Below, in pieces: positions 38,104 to 48,565 of a DNA stretch of 64,000 bases. The stretch spans positions 62,001 through 126,000 of the forward strand of contig JAHEBU010000002.1 of the NCBI GenBank assembly GCA_024642115.1. Reading direction: 5' to 3'. Below the pieces are notes generated by a model. It was not told the DNA's origin. It saw nothing but the letters and a program-made list of their open reading frames with translations, and made no database searches. How positions within the stretch are numbered: position 1 is the stretch's first letter; each line of letters starts with the position of its first letter. The translations under genes and the position numbers were made by a program. The stretch comes from Marivivens sp. GTDB taxonomy: Bacteria; Pseudomonadota; Alphaproteobacteria; Rhodobacterales; Rhodobacteraceae.

Positions 38104-38799
38104 GTGGCACTCTATTTTCGCAAAGGCATCTGGATCGCGGTGATCCTTGCCGTCGTGGCGGGCGGGGCGCTGTATGGCTGGGTCAGTATCGGCGCGCAGG
38201 CCCGCGATCTGGCGGCCAACGGGGTGACCGTGACAGGTCTCATCACCGACAAGACCGACTCGACCACCCATCGGCGCAAGGGCGGCACCCGCCACACCTA
38301 TTATTTTGACGTGCGGTTTGACGCAGGGCTACAGGGACCGCAGACCATCAGCCGTGGGGTGGACAGGGAATTTTGGGATACCCATTTCATCGGCAGCGAA
38401 ATCCCTGTGACCTACCTGCCCGCTGACCCGCAAGTGGCCGACATCAAACCGGGGGCCACGGCAAACAACGCCCGCAGCGCGGGGTTGGTCGGTCTTGGGT
38501 GCCTGCTGGGGGCGCTCGTCACGGCCTGGGTCGTGCGCCGTTCCGTGCGAAACCATGCAAACCTGCGCACGAATGGCATCCGGACGCAGGCCCGGATCAC
38601 CTTTTCCAAGACGGAAAAAGGCAAGCGTCGGATGGACTTCAGCTTTACCGATGCACAGGGGGAAACGATCAAGACAACCGCAGATCCCGCCCCCGTGGCC
38701 AAGGTCGGGCCCACCCCGGCCCCCGGCGCGATGATCGAAATCATCTATGACCCGGCCCGTCCCAAGCGCGCGGTTCCCGTCGATCAGTTCTCGGGCTAA
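38104..38799 (+). CDS. DUF3592 domain membrane protein
   Basis: 231 residues from a GTG with a near-perfect AAGGAGGA site. A first span (GIWIAVILAVVAGGALYGWV) is followed by a DUF3592 domain (TVTGLITDKTDS, TYYFDVRF, and PVTYLPADPQVADIKPG), a second span around 127-143 (AGLVGLGCLLGALVTAWVV), and a C-terminal part repeating the pattern (FSFTDAQGETIKT and MIEIIYDPARPKRAVPVD). So the DUF3592 motif occurs twice. Function is unknown. It interrupts the trpD-ung-trpC order. Confidence 0.8.
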   Translation: MALYFRKGIWIAVILAVVAGGALYGWVSIGAQARDLAANGVTVTGLITDKTDSTTHRRKGGTRHTYYFDVRFDAGLQGPQTISRGVDREFWDTHFIGSEIPVTYLPADPQVADIKPGATANNARSAGLVGLGCLLGALVTAWVVRRSVRNHANLRTNGIRTQARITFSKTEKGKRRMDFSFTDAQGETIKTTADPAPVAKVGPTPAPGAMIEIIYDPARPKRAVPVDQFSG

Positions 38800-38840
38800 G
38801 CCCGCTTTTCAACCCGTCCTGCCCCCGGTAAAGCAGGGGT

Positions 38841-39518
38841 ATGGACAGGTCTTATCCGCCAGATCAGATAACGACAGAGGCAGGCGCCTGGGGCGACCTG
38901 CCCTTCTTTGCGCAGGACTGGCCCCGGATCGCGGCCCGGATCGCATCCGAACCCCGGCCCGTCTATCCGCCGCCGGATCAACGCTTTCGCGCCTTGTGCC
39001 TGTGTCCGCCCGACGCCTGCAAGGTCGTCATTCTGGGCCAGGACCCCTATCACACCCCGGGCAAGGCTGACGGGCTGGCCTTTTCCATTCCCAACAGATT
39101 TGGCGGTCGGCTCGACAGTCTTGGTAACATTTTCAAGGAATTGCGCGACGATCTTGATGTATTTCGCGACCGGACCGATCTGACCGACTGGGCCGAACAG
39201 GGTGTGTTGCTGCTCAATACCGCGCTCAGCGTGCCACAAGGCGCACCCAAGGCGCATGGCGGGCTGGGCTGGGACCGTCTGGTCGCGCAAGTCTTGGCTC
39301 GACTCGACCCGCATCCCCGCGCCTTTCTGCTGTGGGGCGCGCCGGCTCACAAAGCCGCTGCTGGGCTGGCCGACCATCACCTTGTGATACGCACCGCACA
39401 TCCCTCGCCGCTGTCAGCTTACCGGGGCTTTTTCGGCTCGCGCCCGTTTTCAAAGGTGAACGACTGGCTGGCAGCCCGGGGGCAGACACCAGTGCGCTGG
39501 GGCGAAAACAGCGGTTAA
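38841..39518 (+). CDS. ung: Uracil-DNA glycosylase (family 1)
   Basis: Removes uracil from DNA to start base-excision repair. 225 residues with the catalytic water-activating loop VVILGQDPYHTPGKADGLAF (Asp68), the LLLNTALSVPQG segment and the leucine-intercalation loop HPSPLSAYRGFFGSRPFSKVN with its catalytic His. It stands between trpD and trpC, an order often seen in this family of bacteria. No SOS box was seen upstream. Confidence 0.96.
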   Translation: MDRSYPPDQITTEAGAWGDLPFFAQDWPRIAARIASEPRPVYPPPDQRFRALCLCPPDACKVVILGQDPYHTPGKADGLAFSIPNRFGGRLDSLGNIFKELRDDLDVFRDRTDLTDWAEQGVLLLNTALSVPQGAPKAHGGLGWDRLVAQVLARLDPHPRAFLLWGAPAHKAAAGLADHHLVIRTAHPSPLSAYRGFFGSRPFSKVNDWLAARGQTPVRWGENSG

Positions 39519-39570
39519 AATCTGGTAAATGAAAATTGCCAACTCATTGGAACATAATGGTTTCCTGAAA

Positions 39571-39586
39571 CGTTCACGGTTGAACG
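39571..39586. promoter_or_regulatory. Inverted repeat upstream of trpC
   Basis: CGTTCA and TGAACG separated by four bases, 47 bp upstream of the trpC start in a 114-bp spacer after ung. It could be an operator or part of a promoter. It does not fit the SOS direct repeat. Confidence 0.3.
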
Positions 39587-39632
39587 CTTGGTCCCCCTTT
39601 CCTTCTTTTCGGCCATTGGATAGGTCTACCTC

Positions 39633-40442
39633 ATGAGCACAATTCTCGATCAGATCAAAGCCTACAAGCTGGATGAAATCGCCGCACGAAAGGCAGCGAT
39701 GCCGCTGGCCGACATCGAAGCCCGGGCCAAAGAGGCCCCGCCCACCCGCGATTTCGCCGAAAAATTGTCGGACGCCACCCGCGAAGGCTATGGACTGATC
39801 GCCGAGATCAAGAAGGCCAGCCCCTCCAAAGGTCTGATCCGCCCCGATTTCGACCCGCCCGCCCTTGCCCGCGCCTATGCCGAAGGGGGGGCCACCTGCC
39901 TGTCCGTCCTCACCGACGGGCCGTCCTTTCAGGGCGACGACAGCTACCTGACCGCCGCCCACGATGCCGTCAGCCTGCCCTGCCTGCGCAAGGATTTCAT
40001 GTACGACACCTATCAGGTTGCCGAAGCGCGGGCGCTGAATGCCGACTGCATCCTCATCATCATGGCCTCTGTCAGCGACGCCCAAGCGGCCGAGCTCGAG
40101 GCCGCTGCAATCCAGTGGCGGATGGATGTCCTGATCGAGGTCCACGACGCCGCCGAGCTTGAACGGGCGACCCTGCTCAAATCGCCCCTGATCGGCATCA
40201 ACAACCGCGACTTGCACACCTTTGAAACCTCGCTCGATACCACCCGCAAGCTGTCCAAACTGGTGCCCGCCGACCGGATGATCGTGTCGGAAAGCGGCCT
40301 CTCGACCCCCGCCGACCTCGCCGACCTCGCCCGCTACGGCGCGCGCGCCTTTCTGATCGGCGAAAGCCTGATGCGGCAGGACGACGTCGTGACCGCGACC
40401 AAGACCCTGCTTGCCAACCCGCTGCGCGCGGGGGGAATGTGA
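39633..40442 (+). CDS. trpC: Indole-3-glycerol phosphate synthase
   Basis: TIM-barrel enzyme closing the indole ring of the tryptophan pathway. 269 residues. Catalytic Lys/Glu segments are [78 protein letters not shown] and [30 protein letters not shown] 114-bp spacer with its own possible promoter precedes it. The stop shares one base with the moaC start (TGATG). Confidence 0.97.
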   Translation: MSTILDQIKAYKLDEIAARKAAMPLADIEARAKEAPPTRDFAEKLSDATREGYGLIAEIKKASPSKGLIRPDFDPPALARAYAEGGATCLSVLTDGPSFQGDDSYLTAAHDAVSLPCLRKDFMYDTYQVAEARALNADCILIIMASVSDAQAAELEAAAIQWRMDVLIEVHDAAELERATLLKSPLIGINNRDLHTFETSLDTTRKLSKLVPADRMIVSESGLSTPADLADLARYGARAFLIGESLMRQDDVVTATKTLLANPLRAGGM

Positions 40443-40918
40443 TGGCCCCGAAACTGACCCACTTCGACGAAGGCGGTCAGGCCCATATGGTCGATGTGTC
40501 GGGCAAGGCGATTACCGACCGGATCGCTGTGGCCGAAGGGCACATAATCATGTCCGCCGACACCCTTGCCCTTGTCATCGCTGGCACAGCCAAAAAGGGC
40601 GACGTTCTGGGCATCGCCCGACTGGCCGGGATCATGGCGGCCAAACGGACGTCGGACCTGATCCCCCTCTGTCATCCTCTGCCGATCACCAAGGTCACGT
40701 TGGACCTTTCTCCCGACCCCGCCCTGCCCGGCGTGCGGATCACCGCTACCGTGAAAACTTCGGGTCAGACCGGGGTCGAGATGGAGGCGCTGACAGCCGT
40801 CTCGGTCGCCTCCCTCACCGTCTATGACATGCTCAAGGCGGCGCAAAAGGACATGGAGATCGGCGGCCTTCGTGTGACGCTCAAGGACGGCGGCAAATCG
40901 GGGCGGTACAGCGCATGA
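40442..40918 (+). CDS. moaC: Cyclic pyranopterin monophosphate synthase
   Basis: Second enzyme of molybdenum-cofactor synthesis. 158 residues, with the family segments [31 protein letters not shown] and the signature [23 protein letters not shown]; the C-terminal ISKLQLxxKxGG-type end is [16 protein letters not shown]. Start at the ATG overlapping the trpC stop. It overlaps moeA by four bases. Confidence 0.96.
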   Translation: MAPKLTHFDEGGQAHMVDVSGKAITDRIAVAEGHIIMSADTLALVIAGTAKKGDVLGIARLAGIMAAKRTSDLIPLCHPLPITKVTLDLSPDPALPGVRITATVKTSGQTGVEMEALTAVSVASLTVYDMLKAAQKDMEIGGLRVTLKDGGKSGRYSA

Positions 40919-42087
40919 TCCCGGTGGCCGAGGCGCTGGAGCGGCTCTTTGCGCTGGTCAGCCCCCTGCCTGCTGAAACCGTGCCGCTGGGGCAGGCCGC
41001 TGGTCGCACGCTTGCCAGTCCCGTCGCCGCCCGCCGGACCCAGCCCCCCTTTGCCGCCGCCGCGATGGATGGCTATGCCCTGATTGCTGCCGAGGCGCGA
41101 CCGGGGGCGCAATTCGACGTCATCGGAACCTCTGCCGCAGGGCATGGATCGGACGTGACTATTGGCCCCGGTCAGGCCCTGCGCATCTTTACCGGCGCAC
41201 CCGTTCCGAAAGGGGCCACGCGGGTCGTGATCCAAGAGGACGTGACCCGCGACGGCGACCGGATCACCCTGACCGACCGGCTGGACGATGGCCCGCACAT
41301 CCGCCCCGCCGGATCAGATTTCGCCGCTGGGGCTGAACTGTTCGCTCCTCGCATCCTGACTCCAGCCGACATCGCCCTGCTGGCGGCCATGAACATCGCA
41401 GAGGTTCCGGTGATCCGTAAACCGGTGGTGGCCATTATCGCCACGGGGGACGAACTTGTTCAACCGGGCGAAGTGCCGGGCGCAGACCAGATCGTCGCCT
41501 CCAACAGCTATGGAATCGCCGCACTTCTGGCAAAAATCGGCGCGCATCCCCGGATGCTGCCCATCGCGCGAGACACGCGAGGGTCGCTTGAAACGGTGCT
41601 GCGGCTGGCCGAGGGGGCCGACCTGATCCTAACCATTGGCGGTGCGTCCGTCGGCGATCACGATCTGGTGGCACAAGTGACCGAGTCGATGGGGATGGAG
41701 CGGGCGTTCTACAAGATCGCCATGCGTCCCGGCAAACCGCTGATGGCCGGACGGCTGGGTGAAGCCGCGATGATCGGCCTGCCGGGCAATCCGGTGTCGG
41801 CGATGGTCTGTGCCGAGGTGTTCGTGGCCCCGGTCATCCGCGCCATGCTGGGACAGGGGGCCGCCCCGGCCCCCCGGCGCAAGGTCCGGCTGGCCACATC
41901 TCTTGATCCCAACGGGCCGCGCGAACACTACATGCGGGCCCGGATCAAGGGGGACGAGGTGCATGCGTTTGACAGGCAGGACAGCGCCCTGTTGACCGTC
42001 CTGAGCCAGGCCAACTGCCTGCTGGTCCGCCCCCCCAACGATGGCGTCCGCCTTCACGGCGATCTGGTTCAGGTGATCGACCTGTAA
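40915..42087 (+). CDS. moeA: Molybdopterin molybdenumtransferase
   Basis: Inserts molybdate into adenylated molybdopterin. 390 residues. [15 protein letters not shown] near residue 42, [55 protein letters not shown] and KPLMAGRL with [16 protein letters not shown] are the MoeA/MoCF_biosynth pattern, followed by the C-terminal beta domain. It is coupled to moaC (ATGA). moaC-moeA here follow trpC in one operon. Confidence 0.96.
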   Translation: MIPVAEALERLFALVSPLPAETVPLGQAAGRTLASPVAARRTQPPFAAAAMDGYALIAAEARPGAQFDVIGTSAAGHGSDVTIGPGQALRIFTGAPVPKGATRVVIQEDVTRDGDRITLTDRLDDGPHIRPAGSDFAAGAELFAPRILTPADIALLAAMNIAEVPVIRKPVVAIIATGDELVQPGEVPGADQIVASNSYGIAALLAKIGAHPRMLPIARDTRGSLETVLRLAEGADLILTIGGASVGDHDLVAQVTESMGMERAFYKIAMRPGKPLMAGRLGEAAMIGLPGNPVSAMVCAEVFVAPVIRAMLGQGAAPAPRRKVRLATSLDPNGPREHYMRARIKGDEVHAFDRQDSALLTVLSQANCLLVRPPNDGVRLHGDLVQVIDL

Positions 42088-42096
42088 CAGAACCCG

Positions 42097-42125
42097 TTGA
42101 CACAAAACGGGAACAAGGGTAGAAC
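42097..42125 (+). promoter_or_regulatory. lexA promoter with SOS (LexA) box over the -10
   Basis: -35 TTGACA at 42097-42102, 17-bp spacer, -10 TAGAAC at 42120-42125. GAAC-N7-GAAC (GAAC at 42111-42114 and 42122-42125) is the reverse complement of the alphaproteobacterial GTTC-N7-GTTC SOS box and covers the -10, so LexA would block polymerase binding at its own gene. Confidence 0.88.
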
Positions 42126-42173
42126 ATTGGCAAAACGGGGTCAGGAACCCCTCTTGTCAAACGGGGTGGCTCA

Positions 42174-42866
42174 ATGCTGACCAAGAAACAGATCGACCTG
42201 CTCGACTTCATCCACAAGCGGGTGCAGCGCGACGGTGTGCCGCCCTCGTTCGACGAGATGAAAGAGGCGCTGGATCTGCGGTCGAAATCGGGGATCCATC
42301 GGCTGATCACGGCGCTCGAGGAACGCGGGTTCATCCGCCGTCTGGCCCACCGTGCCCGCGCGCTGGAAATCATCAAGCTGCCGGATGCGATGATGGGGGC
42401 CAAACCGTCATTTTCCCCCCGCGTCATCGAAGGCGACCGCCCTGCCAGCACCCCCCGCGCCGCGATGGCCGTGGAAACCGCAGGTGCCATCGAACTGCCC
42501 GTCATGGGCCGGATCGCGGCCGGTGTGCCGATCGAAGCGATCAATCAGGTGTCTCATAATGTGACCGTTCCGCAATCGATGCTGGGGTCGGGCGAACATT
42601 ACGCGCTCGAGGTCAAGGGCGATTCCATGATCGACGCCGGGATCAACGATGGTGATATCGTCGTCATCAAGGAAACCCAGACCGCCAACAACGGCGATAT
42701 CGTTGTGGCCCTGGTCGAGGATGCCGAGGCGACGCTGAAACGGTTCCGCCGGATGAACGGCATGATCGCGCTCGAGGCGGCAAATCCGGCCTATGAAACC
42801 CGCCTGCTGCGCGACGATCAGGTCAAGGTGCAGGGCCGTCTGGTCGGGCTGATCCGCACGTACTAA
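42174..42866 (+). CDS. lexA: LexA repressor
   Basis: SOS repressor of 230 residues. Winged helix: [33 protein letters not shown] with recognition helix [21 protein letters not shown]. The self-cleavage site is Ala103-Gly104 ([10 protein letters not shown]), and the catalytic dyad is Ser151 (KGDSMIDAG) and Lys189 (ATLKRFRR). The insertion between DNA-binding and protease domains is typical of alphaproteobacteria. Autoregulated through the box at 42111-42125. Confidence 0.97.
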   Translation: MLTKKQIDLLDFIHKRVQRDGVPPSFDEMKEALDLRSKSGIHRLITALEERGFIRRLAHRARALEIIKLPDAMMGAKPSFSPRVIEGDRPASTPRAAMAVETAGAIELPVMGRIAAGVPIEAINQVSHNVTVPQSMLGSGEHYALEVKGDSMIDAGINDGDIVVIKETQTANNGDIVVALVEDAEATLKRFRRMNGMIALEAANPAYETRLLRDDQVKVQGRLVGLIRTY

Positions 42867-42895
42867 GCGGGGCAGCAGGTCCGGGTGCCGCCTGA

Positions 42896-42913
42896 GCCGC
42901 CCTACAGGGCGGC
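42896..42913. terminator. Stem-loop between lexA and comEC
   Basis: GCCGCCC, loop TACA, GGGCGGC, 30 bp after the lexA stop and upstream (on the other strand, downstream) of the comEC end. It has no U-run. It lies between convergent genes, so either transcript could use it. The remaining 80 bp to the comEC stop show nothing recognisable. Confidence 0.45.
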
Positions 42914-42996
42914 GAGGCAAAGGGAATGTGGCGCAGCCACGCCTTTGGATCGCGTTCCGAACTACAGGTTTGGACGCGTCGTTCAGGGCTACAAGT

Positions 42997-45141
42997 TCAT
43001 GGCCAAAGCCGGGCAAGCACGGTGCCGGAGGCGGCCCGTCCTCCGTTCCATAACCTTTCTCCGGTCACTTGCCGCGCCGTGACGATCCGCGTCTTGCCTT
43101 CCTCGACGCTCAGCGCCATCGCGCCGCTGCGCCGCAGGTCTGTCAGGTCATAGACCACACAGGGCCGCGCGACCTCGTCCACCATGTTGGTGATCAGCAG
43201 GTCGGCCCCGCCGCACCCGTCGAGGGCCGCAAGCCCCGTCTTGCCCGTCACCAGCGCCACCTGCATGTCCCCGACCCGCGCCAGCACGGTGCGGCCCGCC
43301 CGGGTCAGGCCCGTTCGCTCTGCCGCCACCTCCTGATTGACGGGACGGCCATCATTCTCCAGCCAGCTGGACGCCGCAAACCCGTCCCCCTTGGCTTTGG
43401 ACAGCGCCCGCCCTTCGCCCGTCATGAGCCCCATCAGCGCACCACTGTCCGAAATCAACAGGGCGGGCCGGTCCGCCTGCGACCACAGCCCAAAGGCCAG
43501 CGCCGCCGGGACCACCCCCGCCCAACGCACCCGGCCTTGCCACAGCACCACCCAGATCAGGCCCAGCGACAACAACGGCAGCACCGCCCCCCCCGGCGTC
43601 ACCACGTGCCCCAGCGCCCCGTCCCAGTGCGCAACCGCATGCGCTACGCCGAGGATCCAGCGCAGCCCCCAGTCCATCAGCCACAGGCCTGCTCCACCCA
43701 ACCCAAGCGGGGCGAGGCATGCCGCCAGCACCCCCATCGGCATCACCCAGATCCCCATCAGCGGCACACAGGCCAGGTTGGCGATCAGCCCATAGTGGGA
43801 AATCTGGTTGAAGTGGGCCGCGGCAAACGGGGCCGTCGCAAGACCGGCAATCAGCGACGAACCGACAACCGATGTCACGGGCTTCAGCCAACCCGGCACC
43901 TGCCGCAGATTTACCCCCCGCATCGCCCCGAACACAGCCACCAGCGCAACTGTCGCCGCGAACGACATCTGGAACCCCGGCCCCATCAGGCTGTCCGGAT
44001 GCAGCACCAGCACGATCGTCGCCGCAATCGCCACCGCCCGCAGCGTCAGCGCCCGCCGGTCGATCAGCACGGCCACCAGCATCACCGCCACCATGATGAA
44101 CGCCCGCTCGGTCGCGACATTGGCCCCCGACAAGGCAAGATACGCGGCCCCCACGACCAAGGCGATCCCCGCCGCGATCTTCTTGACCGGGACCCGCAAG
44201 GCCAGCGCGGGGATCAGCGACAGACCCGACCGGATCAGCGCAAAGACAAAGGCGGTCAGAATCCCCATATGCAGACCCGAAATCGCCAGAAGATGCGCAA
44301 GGTTCGCTGCCCGCATATCCGCGAGCGTCCCCTGCCCCATGCCCGACCTGTCGCCCGTCATGAGTGCTGCGGCAAAGGCCCCGGTTTCCCCCGGCAGGGC
44401 CGTCTGCACCGCCGTCGAAATCGCCATCCTCTGGCGATAGACCCAGAGCGCCGATCCCCCCTCGGGCGGGGCAAGCGCCAGCGCGGGCGTGCGGGTGTAC
44501 CCCACGGCACCCAGCCCTTCGAACCAGGAATTTCGCTGAAAATCAAAACCGCCGGGTTCCACCGGGCCAGAAGGCGGCGACAGATGCCCAGTCATGCCGA
44601 CAATCATCCCCGGCACGGGGTCGATCCAGTCCTGATCGCCATGTAGCGATACGCGAACCTGTAGCGGCGTGCGGTCGGGGGCCATCCGGTCCAGACGCAC
44701 CCGGTCCAGCGTCAGGCGCGGGGCATCGGACTGGCTGCGGTCGATTTCGATCACGCGCCCCTCGATCGGGCCGTAATACCGGTAGGTCAGAACCGGCCCG
44801 GCGACCTGATGCGCCTTGGCCCCGGCCAACAGAACCCCGCCCAAGATCAACGCGAGGCCAATCACCACCGGACCAAAGGCCGCGCCCACAACCCGCGACA
44901 GCCCCAGCAGAACCGCCCCCCCAAGGCCGAGCACCAGATAATCCGCCGTCCCCGGTTCGACCCCCATCGAAAAATACCAGCCTATCCCGATCCCAAGACA
45001 GACCGGCACCCAGCACAGCAACTGCCCGCGCTGTGCAAACAGGGCAAGTTCGAGTGGATGAAGCGGGCGCACTTGTCCTTGGTCCCCCGGCTGAGTATGC
45101 CCTGACCCTAGAACCGTATCGGTGAACGAAAGGTTAACCAT
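42997..45141 (-). CDS. ComEC/Rec2-family DNA-uptake channel protein
   Basis: 714 residues. N-terminal spans with a DUF4131-type extracellular region ([22 protein letters not shown]-type OB fold) precede the Competence domain with many spans, including [32 protein letters not shown], the hallmark HLLAISGLH. The C-terminal 150 residues correspond to the metallo-beta-lactamase-like region but lack an obvious HxHxDH site. It would carry single-stranded DNA across the inner membrane. It is divergent from gltX with 15 bp between the start codons. Confidence 0.88.
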   Translation of the reverse strand: MVNLSFTDTVLGSGHTQPGDQGQVRPLHPLELALFAQRGQLLCWVPVCLGIGIGWYFSMGVEPGTADYLVLGLGGAVLLGLSRVVGAAFGPVVIGLALILGGVLLAGAKAHQVAGPVLTYRYYGPIEGRVIEIDRSQSDAPRLTLDRVRLDRMAPDRTPLQVRVSLHGDQDWIDPVPGMIVGMTGHLSPPSGPVEPGGFDFQRNSWFEGLGAVGYTRTPALALAPPEGGSALWVYRQRMAISTAVQTALPGETGAFAAALMTGDRSGMGQGTLADMRAANLAHLLAISGLHMGILTAFVFALIRSGLSLIPALALRVPVKKIAAGIALVVGAAYLALSGANVATERAFIMVAVMLVAVLIDRRALTLRAVAIAATIVLVLHPDSLMGPGFQMSFAATVALVAVFGAMRGVNLRQVPGWLKPVTSVVGSSLIAGLATAPFAAAHFNQISHYGLIANLACVPLMGIWVMPMGVLAACLAPLGLGGAGLWLMDWGLRWILGVAHAVAHWDGALGHVVTPGGAVLPLLSLGLIWVVLWQGRVRWAGVVPAALAFGLWSQADRPALLISDSGALMGLMTGEGRALSKAKGDGFAASSWLENDGRPVNQEVAAERTGLTRAGRTVLARVGDMQVALVTGKTGLAALDGCGGADLLITNMVDEVARPCVVYDLTDLRRSGAMALSVEEGKTRIVTARQVTGERLWNGGRAASGTVLARLWP

Positions 45142-45156
45142 GAAGAGTCTCGCAAG

Positions 45157-46557
45157 ATGACCGACAGACCCGTCGTCACCCGCTTTGCCCCTTCACCCAC
45201 CGGCGCGCTGCACATCGGCGGGGCGCGCACGGCGCTGTTCAACTGGCTGTTTGCGCGGCATCACGGCGGCACGTTCCTGCTCCGGATCGAGGATACGGAC
45301 CGCGCCCGGTCCCTGCCCGAAAATACCGACAAGATTCTGGCCGGGCTGTCGTGGCTCGGGCTTGACTGGGACGGCGAGCCGATCAGCCAGTTCGCCCGCA
45401 TGGACCGGCACGCCGAGGTCGCCCACGACCTGCTGGCGCGCGGGGCCGCCTACAAATGCTTTTCCACGCAGGACGAAATCGCCGCCTTCCGGGCCGAGGC
45501 AGAGGCGGCCAAGCAATCGACCCTGTTCCGGTCACCCTGGCGCGATGTGCCCGCCGACCGGCACCCCGATCTGGCCTATGTGATCCGGATCAAGGCACCC
45601 CAGACCGGAACCACCACGATCCACGATGCCGTTCAGGGCGATGTGACGCTGTCCAACGATCAGCTTGACGACATGGTCATGCTGCGGTCGGACGGCACGC
45701 CCGTCTATATGCTGGCGGTGGTGGTGGACGATCACGACATGGGGGTCACCCATGTGATCCGGGGCGACGACCACCTGACCAACGCCTTTCGGCAAAAGAT
45801 GATCTATGATGCAATGGGTTGGGACGTGCCGGTCATGGCGCATATCCCGCTCATCTTTGGGCCCGATGGCAAGAAACTGTCGAAACGGCACGGCGCGACG
45901 GGCGCTGCCGAATATCAGGCGATGGGATACCCCGCGGCGGGCATGCGAAACTATCTGACCCGGCTGGGGTGGAGCCACGGCGACGCCGAATTCTTTACCG
46001 ACGCTCAGGCGCGGGAATGGTTCGACCTTGAAGGAATCGGGCGCAGTCCGGCCCGGTTCGACGTCAAGAAACTGGAAAATCTGTGCGGGCAGCACATGGC
46101 GCAGACGCCGGATGCTGCACTGCTGCATGAACTTGAGGCGTTTCTGGCCGCAACCGGTGCCCCGGCCCTGTCCGCAGCCCAGGCCGACGGGCTGCTGCGG
46201 GCCATGCCCAGCCTCAAGGAACGGTCAAAGACCTTTCCTGAACTTCTTGAAAAGGCTCACTTTATTATGACGTCACGGCCCATAGAGGCCGACGAAGCGG
46301 CGGCCAAGCAGCTTGACCCGGTATCCCGTAGTATACTGTCCGAATTGACGCCGCACCTGCAAAATGGTAGCTGGACGCGCGAGGACCTGGAACAGATTGC
46401 TGCGACCGTGGCAGAACAACACGGGATCAAGCTTGGCAAATTGGCGGGGCCGCTGCGGGCAGCCTTGGCCGGCCGGGCAGTCTCTCCCAGTGTTTTCGAC
46501 ATGATGCTTGTGCTGGGGCGGGACGAAACCATCGCCCGCTTGACCGATATAGCCTGA
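45157..46557 (+). CDS. gltX: Glutamate--tRNA ligase
   Basis: 466 residues. Class I synthetase: HIGH-type [23 protein letters not shown] at the N-terminus, [29 protein letters not shown]-type [16 protein letters not shown], and a helical anticodon-binding C-terminus. No Cys-rich zinc site is visible in the acceptor region. Alphaproteobacteria may have two GltX paralogues, one of which also charges tRNA-Gln before amidation; which this is cannot be told here. Divergent from comEC. Confidence 0.95.
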   Translation: MTDRPVVTRFAPSPTGALHIGGARTALFNWLFARHHGGTFLLRIEDTDRARSLPENTDKILAGLSWLGLDWDGEPISQFARMDRHAEVAHDLLARGAAYKCFSTQDEIAAFRAEAEAAKQSTLFRSPWRDVPADRHPDLAYVIRIKAPQTGTTTIHDAVQGDVTLSNDQLDDMVMLRSDGTPVYMLAVVVDDHDMGVTHVIRGDDHLTNAFRQKMIYDAMGWDVPVMAHIPLIFGPDGKKLSKRHGATGAAEYQAMGYPAAGMRNYLTRLGWSHGDAEFFTDAQAREWFDLEGIGRSPARFDVKKLENLCGQHMAQTPDAALLHELEAFLAATGAPALSAAQADGLLRAMPSLKERSKTFPELLEKAHFIMTSRPIEADEAAAKQLDPVSRSILSELTPHLQNGSWTREDLEQIAATVAEQHGIKLGKLAGPLRAALAGRAVSPSVFDMMLVLGRDETIARLTDIA

Positions 46558-46653
46558 AACGTTTTCGTCATGGTTTGGCGCTAGCGATTTGCAGGACTGC
46601 GACAGAACCTCCCGGCGTGCAGAATGCGGCCGGGCCCACCAGAGGGGACGACA

Positions 46654-47949
46654 ATGGCTGAACCGACCAAATCCGCGACACTGACGATCGACGGGACCTC
46701 ATACGAGCTGCCGATCCATACACCCACCGCGGGGCCGGACGTGATCGACATCCGCAAGCTTTATGCTCAGGCCAACGTGTTCACCTACGACCCCGGCTTT
46801 ACCTCGACCGCGGCCTGCGACAGCACGATCACCTTTATCGACGGGGACAAGGGCGAACTGTTGCACCGGGGCTATCCCATCGACCAACTGGCCGCCAAAT
46901 CGCATTACCTCGAGGTGTGCTACCTGCTGCTGTACGGCGAACTGCCCGACGCCAAGACGCTTGAAGCGTTTGAAAAGCTCGTGACCAATCACACGATGAT
47001 CCACGAGCAGATGCACAACTTCTTCCGCGGGTTCCGGCGCGATGCGCACCCGATGGCGACGATGGTGGGTGTGGTCGGCGCGATGTCGGCCTTTTATCAC
47101 GACAGCACCGACATCAACGATGAACATCAGCGCGAGGTCGCGTCGATCCGGTTGATCGCCAAGATGCCGACCATCGCCGCGATGGCCTACAAATATTCGA
47201 TCGGCCAGCCGTTCGTCTATCCGCGCAACGATCTGGATTATGCGTCGAACTTTCTGCACATGTGTTTTGCCGTCCCGGCGGAAACCTACCACGTGAACCC
47301 CGTGCTGAGCCGGGCAATGGACCGGATCTTTACCCTGCATGCCGATCACGAACAGAACGCGTCGACCTCGACGGTGCGGCTGGCGTCGTCCTCGGGGGCG
47401 AACCCGTTTGCCTGCATTGCTGCGGGCATCGCCTGTCTGTGGGGGCCAGCCCACGGCGGGGCCAACCAGGCCGCGCTGGAAATGCTGCGCGAAATCGGGT
47501 CGGTGGACCGGATTCCCGAATACATCGCGCGGGCCAAGGACAAGAACGATCCGTTCCGCCTTATGGGCTTTGGCCACAGGGTCTATAAAAACTTTGACCC
47601 CCGCGCGACGGTGATGAAGCAATCGGCGGACGAAGTGCTGGACCTTTTGGGTGTCCACAACAACCCCACCCTTCAGGTCGCCAAGGAACTCGAACGGATC
47701 GCGCTGTCCGACCCCTATTTCGTCGAGAAAAAGCTGTATCCGAACGTCGATTTCTATTCGGGGATCATTCTGGATGCGATGGGGTTCCCCACGGCCATGT
47801 TCACCCCGATCTTTGCGGTGGCGCGGACGGTCGGCTGGATTTCGCAGTGGAAAGAACAGCTTGCCGATCCGCAACTGAAAATCGGGCGGCCCCGGCAGCT
47901 GTATCTGGGCGATACCGCCCGCGATTATGTCGATATCGAAAACCGCTGA
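46654..47949 (+). CDS. gltA: Citrate synthase (type II, hexameric)
   Basis: Condenses oxaloacetate and acetyl-CoA at the entry of the TCA cycle. 431 residues, with the N-terminal beta domain ([13 protein letters not shown]) typical of the NADH-sensitive Gram-negative type. Active-site segments: [61 protein letters not shown] and [17 protein letters not shown]-like GAGGGGAC precedes the ATG. A terminator hairpin begins five bases past the stop. Confidence 0.98.
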   Translation: MAEPTKSATLTIDGTSYELPIHTPTAGPDVIDIRKLYAQANVFTYDPGFTSTAACDSTITFIDGDKGELLHRGYPIDQLAAKSHYLEVCYLLLYGELPDAKTLEAFEKLVTNHTMIHEQMHNFFRGFRRDAHPMATMVGVVGAMSAFYHDSTDINDEHQREVASIRLIAKMPTIAAMAYKYSIGQPFVYPRNDLDYASNFLHMCFAVPAETYHVNPVLSRAMDRIFTLHADHEQNASTSTVRLASSSGANPFACIAAGIACLWGPAHGGANQAALEMLREIGSVDRIPEYIARAKDKNDPFRLMGFGHRVYKNFDPRATVMKQSADEVLDLLGVHNNPTLQVAKELERIALSDPYFVEKKLYPNVDFYSGIILDAMGFPTAMFTPIFAVARTVGWISQWKEQLADPQLKIGRPRQLYLGDTARDYVDIENR

Positions 47950-48505
47950 GAATGGGGCGCCTGCGGGCGCCCTTTTCACATCCCGGCTGGTCCTGCGCCC
48001 GGCCCGCCCCGGTGACGAGGCGGGCTTTTGGCCGATCCTGAGCGACCCGGTCGCCATGCGCTATTGGTCCACCCCACCGCATGACGACATCACGCTGACC
48101 CGCGACTGGGTGCAGCGGATGATCGACAGCCCCCACCCCGGCACCGATTTCGTCATCGAACGGTCCGGACAGCTGATCGGCAAGGCAGGCATGTACCGCG
48201 CGCCAGAGGTCGGGTTCATCCTCCACCCCGCCAATGCGGGACAGGGATATGCGACCGAGGCGATGCAGGCCATCATCGCCCATCTTTGGGCCACAACCGA
48301 TGTCCCTGCCCTGACCGCCGATGTCGATCCTGGCAACACCGGGTCGCTGCGTGTCCTGGCCAAGCTGGGCTTTGCCGAAACGGGTCGGGCCGAGCGTACC
48401 TTTTGTTTGGGCGGCGTGTGGGCCGACAGCATCTACCTGTCCTTGTCCCGCCCACAAGCCGGCAGAAAATCAGATCACTTGTCAGGAGATTCCGGCCCGG
48501 CCTAA
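47927..48505 (+). CDS. GNAT N-acetyltransferase (RimJ/RimL-like)
   Basis: 192 residues. [24 protein letters not shown] opens the RimJ/RimL-type fold; the acetyl-CoA motif is [14 protein letters not shown] (QGYATE), and [25 protein letters not shown] is the standard motif B. The only usable start (ATG 47927) lies inside gltA and overlaps it by 23 bases. The gltA terminator hairpin falls within codons 10-17 of this gene, so expression may need read-through. Acceptor unknown. Confidence 0.85.
   Translation: MSISKTAENGAPAGALFTSRLVLRPARPGDEAGFWPILSDPVAMRYWSTPPHDDITLTRDWVQRMIDSPHPGTDFVIERSGQLIGKAGMYRAPEVGFILHPANAGQGYATEAMQAIIAHLWATTDVPALTADVDPGNTGSLRVLAKLGFAETGRAERTFCLGGVWADSIYLSLSRPQAGRKSDHLSGDSGPA
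47955..47976 (+). terminator. Intrinsic terminator of gltA, inside the GNAT coding region
   Basis: GGGCGCC, loop TGCG, GGCGCCC, then TTTT: a 7-bp all-GC stem with a short U-run, five bases after the gltA stop. It is also coding sequence (Gly-Ala-Pro-Ala-Gly-Ala-Leu) of the overlapping acetyltransferase. Confidence 0.75.
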
Positions 48506-48565
48506 ACCCGTCATTAGTGACACCTGTTTACCCACCACCCGGAACCACAAACCGGGAGTCTTGCC

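Noticed and set aside
42885..43082. 65-codon plus-strand ORF after lexA
   Set aside because: A few residues look protein-like, but it overlaps the comEC 3' end, has no ribosome-binding site and becomes Arg/Pro-rich.
46699..48057. 452-codon minus-strand frame opposite gltA
   Set aside because: Shadow of the citrate synthase coding sequence; Arg/His-rich with no features.
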